A stretch of DNA of 64,000 nucleotides, from the NCBI RefSeq assembly GCF_009728835.1, contig NZ_CP033455.1, positions 558,001-622,000 of the forward strand. The letters run 5' to 3'. The notes under the pieces were generated by a model. It saw only the letters and a list, made by a program, of their open reading frames with translations, was not told the origin of the DNA and did not search any database. The position numbers were made by a program, and so were the translations under genes. Below are positions 1-9,685 of the stretch, piece by piece; the first letter of the stretch is position 1, and the number at the start of each line of letters is the position of its first letter. The DNA comes from Ehrlichia ruminantium (GTDB lineage Bacteria > Pseudomonadota > Alphaproteobacteria > Rickettsiales > Anaplasmataceae).

Positions 1-49
1 TGATTTAAGAGATTGTTAATATAATTGCAATAGGATAAACATTATTTTT

Positions 50-690
50 TACAAGAGAAATCCAATAAACTGTATTATCAGTTATAAAACTACATAGGAA
101 ACTATGTATGTAATATTATAACTTTAGAGTTTGTTCTGATTTAAAAAATAATTGGTATTGTGTTATAAGATGACAATTATCTCGGTGAAAAGTTCAATGA
201 GCTGTGTTGTCAATTTAGTCCTACATGAGAAGCTATATGTATGGTATTTATACCTTTAAAGTTTGTGTTCTGATTCAAAAGATAATTAGTATAGTGGTAA
301 TAAGATAATAGTTATTTTGGTGAAAAGTTCAGTGAGCTATGTTGTGAATTTAGTCCTACATGAGAAGGTATATGTATAGTGTTATACCTTTAAAGTTTGT
401 GTTCTGATTTAAAAGATAATTGGTATTGTGTTATAAGATGACAATTATCTTGGTGAAAAGTTCAATGAGCTATGTTGTCAGTTTAGTCCTACATGAGAAG
501 CTATATGTGTAGTATTTATACCTTTAAAGTTTGTGTTCTGACTAAAAAGGTAATTAGTATAGTGGTGATAAGATAATAGTTATTTTGGTGAGATAAAAAT
601 TCAATAGGTTGTATTATTAGTTATAACATTACATCAAATAATTAATGTATATAGTATAATGAATTTAAAATTTAATTATTCAGAAGATGT
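50..690. repeat. Intergenic tandem array, unit about 134 bp
   Basis: A recurring block starting with GGTGAAAAGTTCA is found at 184, 319 and 452, and a diverged copy begins at 587, giving spacings of 135, 133 and 135 bp. A further decayed copy precedes the first, so about five units lie here. Two variants of the segment before the anchor alternate: one ends in AGATAATAGTTATTTT and the other in AGATGACAATTAT, so the true higher-order unit is a dimer of about 268 bp. The outer copies are most degenerate. No reading frame runs through it. Such variable-number intergenic repeats are known from Ehrlichia ruminantium. The array lies downstream of dusB, which points into it. Confidence 0.85.
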
Positions 691-716
691 TTAACATATT
701 AGTAATGTGATAAAGA

Positions 717-1670
717 TTAATTTTTTGAAAAAAAGTCTAATATTGTATCCCTAATGAATTGGTAATTGTTTGAACAATTGACCTTAGCCCGAAATTCTGC
801 AGAATTTTCTAAACATGCACTGTACCATCCTATATGTTTTTTTGATATTTTAACTCCAGCATCTTGCCCATAGTATTCTATAATGTTGTCATAGTGATTA
901 ATGATAATTTGTAATTTTTCGGATGCTGTTGGGTCAGGTAAAATAGTGCCTAATTTTATAAATTGTAAGGCTTGATTTATAATCCATGGCTTACCGTATG
1001 CACCTCTTCCTATCATTATTCCGTCAGCTTGTGATTCTTTTAATGCTGTTTTTATATCGTCTAGAGTTTTTATATCACCATTGACTATAACTGGAATTTT
1101 AACGCATTTTTTTATATTACTAATAAACTTCCAATCTGCTTTGCCGTCAAACATTTGTGCTCTAGTTCTACCATGTATAGTAATCATTTTAATACCGCTT
1201 TCTTCAGCGATTTTTGCTAATTTAGGGGAATTTATATTGTTACTATCCCATCCGATACGCATTTTTAATGTTACTGGTATCTTTACTGCTTTTACTACAG
1301 ATTCTAAAATCTTTGTAGCTGTTATTTCATCTTTCATTAATGCTGATCCAGCGTAGCTATTAACTATTTTTTTTACTGGGCATCCAAAGTTTATATCTAT
1401 GATTTGTGCACCCATATCTTCATTAAGTTTTGCAGCTTCTGCCATTATTAGTGGATCACACCCAGCTAGTTGTATAGCTGTGTTATCTTGTATGTGTGAT
1501 TTTTGTAGGCTGTTTTTAGTTTGTATGATCATTGCACGGCTTGCTATCATTTCTGATACTAATAATCCTGCTCCAAGACTTCTAACAAGAGAACGAAATG
1601 GAAAATCAGTAACACCAGACATAGGTGCTAATATCACAGGATGATCTGATATAAATTTATTGAGTTCCAT
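717..1670 (-). CDS. dusB: tRNA-dihydrouridine synthase (DusB family)
   Basis: This is a flavin-dependent enzyme that reduces uridine to dihydrouridine in the D-loop of tRNAs. Early in the protein are APMSGVTDFPFRS (the FMN-binding barrel start) and then INFGCPVKK, which contains the conserved catalytic cysteine; MKMRIGW-like and INGDI-like barrel motifs follow (here LKMRIGWD and VNGDI), and MIGRGAYGKPW is the usual phosphate-binding end of the barrel. An upstream in-frame ATG at 1733 would add 21 hydrophobic residues unlike the family, so the ATG at 1670 (MELNKF) is preferred; no clear ribosome binding site decides it. The gene ends about 25 bp from the 134-bp repeat array and diverges from ispE across an 850-bp gap. 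Confidence 0.92.
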   Translation of the reverse strand: MELNKFISDHPVILAPMSGVTDFPFRSLVRSLGAGLLVSEMIASRAMIIQTKNSLQKSHIQDNTAIQLAGCDPLIMAEAAKLNEDMGAQIIDINFGCPVKKIVNSYAGSALMKDEITATKILESVVKAVKIPVTLKMRIGWDSNNINSPKLAKIAEESGIKMITIHGRTRAQMFDGKADWKFISNIKKCVKIPVIVNGDIKTLDDIKTALKESQADGIMIGRGAYGKPWIINQALQFIKLGTILPDPTASEKLQIIINHYDNIIEYYGQDAGVKISKKHIGWYSACLENSAEFRAKVNCSNNYQFIRDTILDFFSKN

Positions 1671-2540
1671 ATTTAGTAGATTGTATGCCACTAGGTTCTT
1701 AAGTATTGTGATATAAATTGACAAAATTATCAATTATAATATTAGAAGTGTGATTTTGGAGTATATGTCGATCTTTTAAAAATTGCTTTGCATTTGTGTA
1801 TTGATCTAATGGTTGAGAGTGAGAGCATAGAATAGATATATAAAATACATAAAAAAAGCTCAGTATGATCAATTTTTTGTATATAAGTTGTGTAATTATT
1901 TAATTCCTTTTATCATTAAAAAATGTGTTGTGTCTTGTTTGAGGTAGTAGTTATTTTTTTTAAGAAATAATTGCTTGAATTTTTATTATATAGCTATTGT
2001 TAAAAATTGACTTAAGGTGAAATATTAATGTGTTTTTCCCGTGGCTTACTATATATCTATTAGGCTAGAACCTTTATTCCTTTTACGTATTTATGTTTTT
2101 TGTGAGTAGAAATATGTATTGATAAATCGAATATAATTTATGTCTTAAAATGTAAGTTATAATATTAGCTTTGGTAATTTTATCATATCAATATATATAT
2201 TTTTGAATCTATACTTAATTATACGCTTTATATATTATGTATGTTATACGTGTTATATGTAAATATTATTTACGTATAAGTTGTTTTTCTCATAAAAAAT
2301 TAATATATTAATATATTATTATACTGTAATAGTCTTTATTTTAATTATTAAGTGTTAAATATTATTAATAATTAATTTTTATGTCTTTTTTAGCATATAT
2401 TTGTTGTATTATTTATCATGACACAGTATTATATTAAAAATTTATTAAAGTTTTTTATGGTTACAAAACATATTGTACAAATTACATAGTGTAATGAGTA
2501 AATATATATCATATACTAATTAGTGTTTAATGAAGTATTT
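1671..2540. other. Divergent intergenic region dusB/ispE
   Basis: About 870 bp of AT-rich sequence between the divergent dusB and ispE starts. It must hold both promoters, but I could not assign a clear -35/-10 pair. Around 2030-2120 a short less AT-rich stretch encodes a hydrophobic peptide with an in-frame stop on the plus strand; it is not recognisable. No RNA gene or repeat is seen. Confidence 0.5.
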
Positions 2541-3386
2541 ATGTCGAAATTTTTAGTTAAAGCACCAGCAAAAGTGAATTTATTTTTGCATATTATTGGT
2601 AAGAATGATAGGTATCATTCTTTAGAGTCTTTATTTGTTTTTGTTAATATTTATGATATTTTAGAAGTGACAATAGGTGCACCTAGAAAGGGGGTGTATT
2701 TTGCTAATTTAAAGATTAATCGGTATAATAATACTGTAATTAAAGCAATAGAATTATTATCAAAGTATACTGATTCTTCTGTTAATGTTTTTGTTAGTGT
2801 TATCAAAAATATTTTAGTTTCTGCAGGTTTGGCAGGAGGGTCGGCTGATGCTGCTGCTGTTATGCGGTTGTTAGGTAATATGTGGGATATTGAGCATCAA
2901 GTACTAGAAGGATTGGCGTTAGAAATTGGAAGTGATGTTCCTGCATGTTTACATTCAAAAACTCTTTTTATTAAAGGAAGAGGAGAGAATATATTGTTAC
3001 TTCCTGATTTGTGTTTACCTAAGTATATTGTTCTTGTTGCTCCTAGAGGTAGAGCATTAAGTACTGTAAAAGTTTTTAGTAATTATGAGGCAGGTACTTT
3101 CTCTTCTTCGATATCTGATAAACTGCCAGCAAAGCGGGATGATTGGCTAGAATTAATTTGTAGTGCAAGAAATGATTTATTGGATACAGCATTAAAGTTT
3201 GTTCCTGAAATAGAAGATATACTTTTTGTGTTGAAAAAGTTCAAAAATTGTTTAACAGCACGTATGACTGGTAGTGGAGCAACTTGTTTTGCTTTATTTA
3301 ATGAATTAAATGATGCTGAAACTGCGGTGAGAGAATTAAAAATGACTCGTCCTGATTGGATAGTATTGAATGCCAGGATACTTTAG
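2541..3386 (+). CDS. ispE: 4-diphosphocytidyl-2-C-methyl-D-erythritol kinase
   Basis: This is a GHMP-family kinase of the non-mevalonate isoprenoid pathway that phosphorylates the 2-hydroxyl of CDP-methylerythritol. The N-terminal APAKVNLFLHI carries the substrate-binding lysine and asparagine. AGLAGGSADAAAVMR is the glycine-rich ATP-binding loop, GSDVPACL holds the conserved aspartate, and MTGSGATCFALF is the C-terminal GHMP motif. At about 281 residues it has the normal family length. A GTG at 2523 would add six residues; the ATG at 2541 starts directly before the family N-terminus and is preferred. It is a single gene, followed by a terminator-like hairpin and a long repeat-bearing gap. 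Confidence 0.95.
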   Translation: MSKFLVKAPAKVNLFLHIIGKNDRYHSLESLFVFVNIYDILEVTIGAPRKGVYFANLKINRYNNTVIKAIELLSKYTDSSVNVFVSVIKNILVSAGLAGGSADAAAVMRLLGNMWDIEHQVLEGLALEIGSDVPACLHSKTLFIKGRGENILLLPDLCLPKYIVLVAPRGRALSTVKVFSNYEAGTFSSSISDKLPAKRDDWLELICSARNDLLDTALKFVPEIEDILFVLKKFKNCLTARMTGSGATCFALFNELNDAETAVRELKMTRPDWIVLNARIL

Positions 3387-3407
3387 TATGTTCAGTTATA
3401 GTACTTT

Positions 3408-3430
3408 ATGTGATTAATTACATCTTTTTT
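3408..3430 (+). terminator. Probable ispE intrinsic terminator
   Basis: The dyad ATGTGATTAATTACAT at 3408-3423 can form a short stem (with one G-T pair) and is followed by C and six T at 3425-3430. It lies 22 bp after the ispE stop, the expected place and strand. Confidence 0.5.
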
Positions 3431-3669
3431 CTAGTAAAGTAATAACAATGTTTTTGAGGAATTACTGCCATTGATTGTCTGTAGGTATTATGAAATATGA
3501 CTAGAGAATAATTATGTGATGTGTTGTTAATGTATGTTTCTTAGTTAAATATAAATACTATAGAGAATTATAAAATATATAGATGTTGTTTTAATGTTGT
3601 AAAATTAGATCATAAACAGATAAATTGATCAAGCTCATTTGTGATATAACTTTATAAATTCATTTAGGT

Positions 3670-4440
3670 TGTCATGTAAAATCATGGTTAGTTATTTAAT
3701 GACGTTTATGTTGTAATACTGCTTATGAGGAAGTGGGTTAATAAAATGTATTTATAAATAAATCTGTAAGTTCATTTTCTTTATAGTGCAAAATCATAAT
3801 TAGTTATTTAATGATGTTTATGTTGTAATATCCTGCTTATGAGGAAATGGGTTAGTGAAATGTATTTATAATAAATCTATAGGGTCACTTTCTTTATAGT
3901 GCAAAATCATAGTTAGTTATTTAATGATATTTATGTTGTAATACTGCTTATAAGGAAATGGGTTAGTGAAATGTATTTATAATAAATCTATAGGGTCACT
4001 TTCTTTATAGTGCAAAATCATAATTAGTTATTTAATGATGTTTATGTTGTAATATACTGCTTATAAGGAAATGGGTTAATAAAATGTATTTATAAATAAA
4101 TCTGTAAGTTCATTTTCTTTATAGTGCAAAATCATAGTTAGTTATTTAATGATGTTTATGTTGTAATATACTGCTTATAAGGAAATGGGTTAGTGAAATG
4201 TATTTATAATAAATCTATAGGGTCACTTTCTTTATAGTGCAAAATCATAATTAGTTATTTAATGATGTTTATGTTGTAATATACTGCTTATAAGGAAATG
4301 GGTTAATAAAATGTGTTTATAAATAAATCTGTAAGTTCACTTTCTTTATAGTGCAAAATTATAGTTGGTTATTTAATTAAGTTTATGTATAACATTCTGT
4401 TTGTGGAAAATAGGTTAATAAAATGTATTATTGATGTAAC
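3670..4440. repeat. Intergenic tandem array, unit about 113 bp
   Basis: The anchor GTTATTTAAT recurs at 3691, 3803, 3916, 4027, 4141, 4254 and 4368, giving spacings of 111-114 bp and seven units. Inside the units two versions largely alternate: one reads GGGTTAATAAAATGTATT followed by CTGTAAGTTCA, the other GGGTTAGTGAAATGTATT followed by CTATAGGGTCAC. The second and fourth to sixth units are nearly identical while the first and last have drifted, the pattern left by unequal exchange. The array does not code. It is unrelated in sequence to the 134-bp array near the window start but has the same alternating organisation. Confidence 0.88.
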
Positions 4441-5324
4441 CCTATAAGTTCTTGGAATGGTAGTTCAGAATTGTTGCTAATTATTTAGTAATATTTTGTA
4501 TGCAGTGTTCTGTTATTATCTAAAGCTAATATTATTTATGTAATTAATCCATGTATATTTAAAGTAAAAAGGTATATTTTTATTTGTAAAACTATAGTGA
4601 AATAGCTTTAAATTATTAAAGTATAACTTAAAGTAAAGCTTGTTACTTATTGTAAATTAAGTGTAATTAAAATACATTTTGCAAGTTAAGTAATACAAAT
4701 TTTCTTAGAATAATTAATGTCTTTTGTAATTTTATCAAATTAATGTTTGTGTAGAGAATTAACGGTCAAAACATGAAATTAAATGAAGCAAGATTTAAAT
4801 TTATTTATGCTTAACTTGCAATAGTTACTAATTTATATGTTGTTCAGTTAAATTGAATAAATTAATTTTACTAAGGTTGTGTAAGTATCTGTTCTATAAT
4901 AGGTTATATAAGTTTATAATACAGTAGTTGTAGTAATATTTTATTGTTAATTTCTACAGTATATTCAATCTCTTATAAGGTTAAATTAAGTTTTTACTTT
5001 TATATATTATTGTGTATCTTTATAGTTGCTTGTTTTATCAGTAGTTTTTATTTTGAATGTACTAAATTTATTCATCTTAATAGTAGTTTTATATTGTGTA
5101 CTTGATGATTTTAGTGTCAAAAAGTATAAATAATACAGTAAGAATCAAAAATTGTTATCATGGGTTGTTTTAGTGTTAATTGAAACTCTTGTTGTGGTAT
5201 GTATAAATTAATTATAGTGGCTTTTATAGTGTTTTTATGTTGTAAATATATATTTATTGCTAATATTTAAATACGGTATGGTTCATATGTTTTGTGTAAT
5301 ATCTTTTTCTTGTAAAAAATGTTG
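4441..5324. other. Intergenic region before cutA
   Basis: About 880 bp of AT-rich sequence after the 113-bp array. I see no coding frame, RNA gene, clear hairpin or further copy of the array. Confidence 0.5.
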
Positions 5325-5645
5325 TTAAGATTTGATATAGTCGTTTACCCAATGTAAAAACTTATCATTTGTATTTGTGGGATCTATAGTAATAATTGCA
5401 GGTGTATCGTAAGGATGAATTTCATGTATCTTATCAGTAGTTTCTTGGACTAAGTTTTTTGTTGTTTTTAATATAATAACGTATTCTGCAGTATTGTGTA
5501 CTTCATTTTCCCAAGAATATATTGATGTAACATTATTAAATATATTAGCACATGCTATTAACTTATGCTCTAAAAGAGTCTTGCTTATATTATAAGCATC
5601 TTCGTAGTTAGAGGTTGTAGTATAAATTAGAGAAATATTATCCAT
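5325..5645 (-). CDS. cutA: CutA divalent-ion tolerance family protein
   Basis: A 106-residue protein of the CutA1 family, small trimeric ferredoxin-fold proteins linked to copper and other divalent-ion tolerance, whose exact role is unsettled. Typical features are the start LIYTTTSNYEDAYNIS, the segment LIACANIFNNVTSIYSWENEV and the late motif IHPYDTPAIITI, all of which match the family in order. Length is normal (100-115). It is transcribed alone in the same direction as cckA further upstream, with about 120 bp between them, so co-transcription with cckA is possible but not shown. Confidence 0.9.
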   Translation of the reverse strand: MDNISLIYTTTSNYEDAYNISKTLLEHKLIACANIFNNVTSIYSWENEVHNTAEYVIILKTTKNLVQETTDKIHEIHPYDTPAIITIDPTNTNDKFLHWVNDYIKS

Positions 5646-5766
5646 GAGTATGTTTTTATTGAATTAGGGTTTTATATAATTATTAAGATAGAAATAAAAT
5701 ACCTTAGAGTGTAATAATACCATATAATTCCTATCTAACCTTATACGCAGTTTATATTAAGTATTT

Positions 5767-8253
5767 TCATTTATGTAAAGTTTTCTCTAGTATTTGTGAT
5801 ACTTTATCTGTTAGTTGTTTTAGTGTAAAAGGTTTGGAGAGAAAATTGATTTTACTTGCATCAATGTTACTATGTTTGTTAAATACTTCTTCGGCATATC
5901 CAGAAATAAAAATCACTTTAATATTTGGTTGAATTTTTAATATTTGATCTATTATTTCCGGTCCACTGATCTTAGGCATAACTACATCGCTGATTACTAT
6001 ATCTATGTGTTGACTTTTTATGATTTCTAGTGCCTTATCTCCACAATTTATGTCTATTACGTTAAATCCTTTTTTAATCAGTGCTTTTGTTGCAAATATA
6101 CGTACTGGATCTTCATCTTCGATTAATAAAATATTTTTGGTTGTATTATTAATTTCTGATGTTACAGTACCTAGGTCTTCTTCTTGACTAGATTCTGGAT
6201 TAATGTAGTTGTTGTTATGTAGTAAATGTACTGTTGGAATAAGGATAATAAAAGTGGTTCCTATATTTATTGTACTTGTAACATATATATATCCATCTGT
6301 TTGTTTTACAATTCCATATACTGTTGATAACCCTAACCCAATACCATCTGTTGTTTTTTTTGTGGAAAAAAATGGATCGAATATTTTCTTCATCACTTTT
6401 TCTTCCATACCGTGTCCTGTATCTGATATTTCTATTGCAACATATTCTCCATCTTCTATTTGTTCTTTATCTGGTGAAAACATGTCCTTAAGTAATACCT
6501 TTAAGGCATCTGTCTTTATGTTATAAGTTTTTATGGTGAGTTGTCCTCCGGTTTCCATTGAAGATCTTGCATTAACTACTAAATTGATAATTACTTGTTC
6601 TAGTTGGCATAAATCTGCTTTTATTAAATTGATATTTTGTTCATATTGAATTTTGAGTTCTATGCTTTCATTGATCAGTCTTTTGATCATGTGTATTAGA
6701 TCTGCTATGATATTATTGATGTCGAGAATTTTTGGCTGTAAAGTTTGTTTCCTTGAAAATGCTAATAATTGTTTGATTAAATTTGTAGCTCGATTAGCAT
6801 TTTGTTTTATTTGCATTATGTCTGAAAATGAAGGATCTGCTGAGGAGTGTTTTATCAGTAGTAAATCACAAAATCCTATTATTGCAGTTAGGATATTGTT
6901 AAAATCGTGTGCTATTCCTCCTGCAAGTTGACCAATAGCCTGCATTTTTTGTGATTGTTCTAATTGTATCTCTAAATTTTTGCGATCTTTGCTATCAATA
7001 ATATAGCATATAATTAGCATGTCATTGTTATGTATAAATTTATTAAAATAAATTTTAACATAGGAACTATTATGTAATTGTGCTTCTAGTGATAAGTCTT
7101 TTACAATATTGTTTTGTAAGTATTTTTTTATTTTTTTATTGTATGAGGGTAGTACGTAATCATAGATATAATCTTTATTATACTTAACTAAACTTTTGAA
7201 TGTATTATTAGACTTGATAATTTTACCATCTGTATTGCACTGTAAGATAGCTATAGGTGCTTCCATAAAACATGGATGTAAATGATAGTCATGAATACCA
7301 GGGTTTATTGGTGTTAAAAATCCATAAATATAACTTTGGTTGTTTTTATCGTAAAATGCAACTTGTGATATGTATGCTTTAAATTTTACTCCTGTAGCTG
7401 TTGATAAGTTTACTATATTACTGTCTACAATTTTATCTTTATTGTCGCTTTTTGTTAAAAAGTTAGCAAATGTTGCGCCGTTTTCTATAAAGTCTAATTC
7501 TAGCATTTTTAAAAAGCTATTATTTCCATGTAATATTACTCCTCTACTATTTAACAAATAAGCTCCTACACAGTGTTTCTGAATTAGTCTTTCATATACT
7601 TGCTCTTTACTGATTTTTACAGCTTTTAATACAAAATATTCTTGTGGTCTTGCTATAGGAGTAAAGAATAAGTTTGTAATTTTTGTACAGTTGATTTCTA
7701 TTTCTGGGTTTTCTACTATTGGATCTAATATTAGTGTAAAGTTAGAAGTTTTATTTTTTGTATTGAGTGAAAAGTAAGTGTGGATAGATGATTTGTTTTT
7801 TAAGGCATTTGTAAATGACTCAATCTCTTGGTCGCTTATGTTTCCTAGCCTTAATATGCTAAGTAAGTCTAGAGTTTTATTCTGGTTTTTGATAAACCTA
7901 TCATAGAATCTTGCATCTGCGTAAACAATACTCCCATCGTTTTTTATAATCAAGCAGAATTCCGTATTGTGGTTTAAAGCATTTGCGAAAATCATGTTTT
8001 GATATTCTATAGAAGCTATGATACGTAAGTATTGTTTCAGTTGAATCGATATTGCTAATATGCTTATGCTAGTGAATATACAGTTGATTATTATATTAAT
8101 ATAACTGTCGTATATATTAAAAATGTATAAGGATAATATGAATAACAATGGAATTATCAAAAATATAGACAACTTAGCTACTGATAATCCATATCTTCTT
8201 ACTACAAAATCAACTTTATTGTGTATTGTATTATCAGTGTGTCTCTTTTTCAT
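5767..8253 (-). CDS. cckA: Hybrid sensor histidine kinase CckA
   Basis: An 828-residue membrane-bound hybrid kinase, the top of the CckA-ChpT-CtrA phosphorelay that controls the cell cycle in alphaproteobacteria. Two membrane helices lie at about 28-46 and 50-70, then two or three PAS-like sensory regions (about 90-200, 225-320, 330-420). The dimerisation motif GGIAHDFNNILTAIIGF gives phosphoacceptor His449. The ATPase has DTGHGM (611-616), FDPFFSTK and GIGLGLSTVYGIV. A C-terminal receiver has acidic residues near 712-713, Asp756 as phosphoacceptor and Lys807. In the N box the usual NARDAM is NARSSM, replacing an acidic residue by serine. Ehrlichia has only a few two-component systems, and CckA is the only one in this window. 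Confidence 0.92.
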   Translation of the reverse strand: MKKRHTDNTIHNKVDFVVRRYGLSVAKLSIFLIIPLLFILSLYIFNIYDSYINIIINCIFTSISILAISIQLKQYLRIIASIEYQNMIFANALNHNTEFCLIIKNDGSIVYADARFYDRFIKNQNKTLDLLSILRLGNISDQEIESFTNALKNKSSIHTYFSLNTKNKTSNFTLILDPIVENPEIEINCTKITNLFFTPIARPQEYFVLKAVKISKEQVYERLIQKHCVGAYLLNSRGVILHGNNSFLKMLELDFIENGATFANFLTKSDNKDKIVDSNIVNLSTATGVKFKAYISQVAFYDKNNQSYIYGFLTPINPGIHDYHLHPCFMEAPIAILQCNTDGKIIKSNNTFKSLVKYNKDYIYDYVLPSYNKKIKKYLQNNIVKDLSLEAQLHNSSYVKIYFNKFIHNNDMLIICYIIDSKDRKNLEIQLEQSQKMQAIGQLAGGIAHDFNNILTAIIGFCDLLLIKHSSADPSFSDIMQIKQNANRATNLIKQLLAFSRKQTLQPKILDINNIIADLIHMIKRLINESIELKIQYEQNINLIKADLCQLEQVIINLVVNARSSMETGGQLTIKTYNIKTDALKVLLKDMFSPDKEQIEDGEYVAIEISDTGHGMEEKVMKKIFDPFFSTKKTTDGIGLGLSTVYGIVKQTDGYIYVTSTINIGTTFIILIPTVHLLHNNNYINPESSQEEDLGTVTSEINNTTKNILLIEDEDPVRIFATKALIKKGFNVIDINCGDKALEIIKSQHIDIVISDVVMPKISGPEIIDQILKIQPNIKVIFISGYAEEVFNKHSNIDASKINFLSKPFTLKQLTDKVSQILEKTLHK

Positions 8254-8364
8254 TTAGAAATATTTAAAATTATATGATACATTATATGTAATGTATACAA
8301 GATTGCCATATAATCTGTATTAATCAACAGAGTAATAATAATATAGTTAATATTTTTTGAAATA

Positions 8365-9024
8365 TTAGAACAGTTTTAGTGCTATTGTCATTCCTTCTTC
8401 TGTGGGGAGTAGAGTTGTAAGGTATTTATTTTTATTGGATAATCTTTTATTGAAGGTACACATAGTATCTACTGTATTTTTTGATACTTTTTTTCTAATA
8501 TTGTCTGCATCATAAACATTACCAAAGAGTAAGGTATTATCTGCGACGATTATACCGTTCTTTTTTATATTTACTTCTGCCCAGTCTAGATAGTTGCAAT
8601 ATTCTGACTTTTTTGCATCTATAAATATCATGTCAAATGGTGACATAGTAGTTAATTGTTCTAATGCTGCTATAGCAGTATTATTAATGACTGTTACTTT
8701 ATGAGATAAATGATGTTTTTTTAAGTTGTTTTGTGCTTGTTGTACACTTATGGCATCTTGTTCTATAGTATATATGTGTCCATTTTCTGGTAGAGCCTTA
8801 GCCATGCATATTGCAGAAAACCCTATAAATGTTCCAACTTCAATTATAGATGTTATATTGTTCATTTTTATTAGTAGTTGTAATATCTGTCCTTCGGTAG
8901 GACTAAGTTGCATAGGTAATGTATCATTATTCATTAATTGACTTGTTAATGTGAGTTTTATGTCTGTAATTGAAAATAGATCGTGTATGTATTGTGATTT
9001 TTTATTTAATGTTTTACTGCGCAT
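8365..9024 (-). CDS. SAM-dependent O-methyltransferase (caffeoyl-CoA OMT-like)
   Basis: A 219-residue class I methyltransferase of the metal-dependent O-methyltransferase family 3. IEVGTFIGFSAICMAKAL is motif I binding the cofactor, HIYTIEQD gives the acidic residue for the ribose, and DMIFIDAKKSEYCNYLDWA carries the metal-binding aspartate region, followed by GIIVADNTLLFGNV. Family members in bacteria methylate catechol-like hydroxyls or, in some cases, tRNA (TrmR); which applies here cannot be told. The gene diverges from the small gene at 9269 and is not clearly in an operon with cckA, 110 bp downstream. Confidence 0.85.
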   Translation of the reverse strand: MRSKTLNKKSQYIHDLFSITDIKLTLTSQLMNNDTLPMQLSPTEGQILQLLIKMNNITSIIEVGTFIGFSAICMAKALPENGHIYTIEQDAISVQQAQNNLKKHHLSHKVTVINNTAIAALEQLTTMSPFDMIFIDAKKSEYCNYLDWAEVNIKKNGIIVADNTLLFGNVYDADNIRKKVSKNTVDTMCTFNKRLSNKNKYLTTLLPTEEGMTIALKLF

Positions 9025-9268
9025 AATAATGATTTTCTAAAAATAAAATTTAATATATTTTACTATATCATTTTATTTTGTAATGTTATTTAAGTTTTTA
9101 TTCAATTGTTAATACATACTAAGTGATAATAAAATCACACTTTTTTTTAAAAATGTGGTATATCGATAATTTTTTGTATCGTTTTGCTATGATTATATGA
9201 TACAATTAACATTATTAAATGGTTATAAAAACTAATAATATAGTTAATGTGGTGAGGTAGTAATAGCA

Positions 9269-9553
9269 ATGAGTTTTTACACGCATGATGTAATAAAGAA
9301 ACAAGTATCAGAAACTTTTAATAAAACAGGTAATAATACTTATTCTGTTCTTAATGATCCAGCATATCGTGATAGATATAGAGAAAAATTCCTAGAAGCT
9401 CAGAAAAAGGGTATGGATATGGTGGTATACTATGATGGTACTATAGCATTAATAGAAAATAAGATTGCAATGTACCAATACGGTTGGCATAAAAAAAGGC
9501 GAGAGTTTGAGCGTATTAAATTTGCTGCAGAAACAAAGAAAAAAGGAAGTTAG
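9269..9553 (+). CDS. Small conserved charged protein, function unknown
   Basis: A 94-residue soluble protein without signal peptide or membrane helix. It contains DPAYRDRYREKFLEAQKKG and a C-terminal basic helical stretch (HKKRREFERIKFAAETKKK). I do not recognise a function; it may belong to a small family restricted to Rickettsiales. The start ATG follows a GAGG-type ribosome binding site (GGTGAGG about 13 bp upstream). It diverges from the O-methyltransferase gene and is followed after 130 bp by the NAD(P)HX repair gene on the same strand. A weak hairpin at 9572-9588 (arms ATTAAGA and TCTTAAT) lies behind it. Confidence 0.7.
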   Translation: MSFYTHDVIKKQVSETFNKTGNNTYSVLNDPAYRDRYREKFLEAQKKGMDMVVYYDGTIALIENKIAMYQYGWHKKRREFERIKFAAETKKKGS

Positions 9554-9685
9554 ATTAATTCTAATAGAGTGATTAAGAAATTCTTAATATAAGTGTTATT
9601 AATAAAAAAGTTTATGTAAGATTATTCTTGAAGTTTGACTGCTCAGCATGTTATTGTAAAACCTTAATATTAAGGAATAGCAACT

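Noticed and set aside
50-690. CRISPR-like regular repeats
   Set aside because: Whole units of about 134 bp repeat head to tail without unique spacers, and no cas gene is present.
3421-3540. Minus-strand 40-codon stretch (MAVIPQKHCYYFTRKKM) after ispE
   Set aside because: Same base-skew effect; it overlaps the ispE terminator and matches nothing known.
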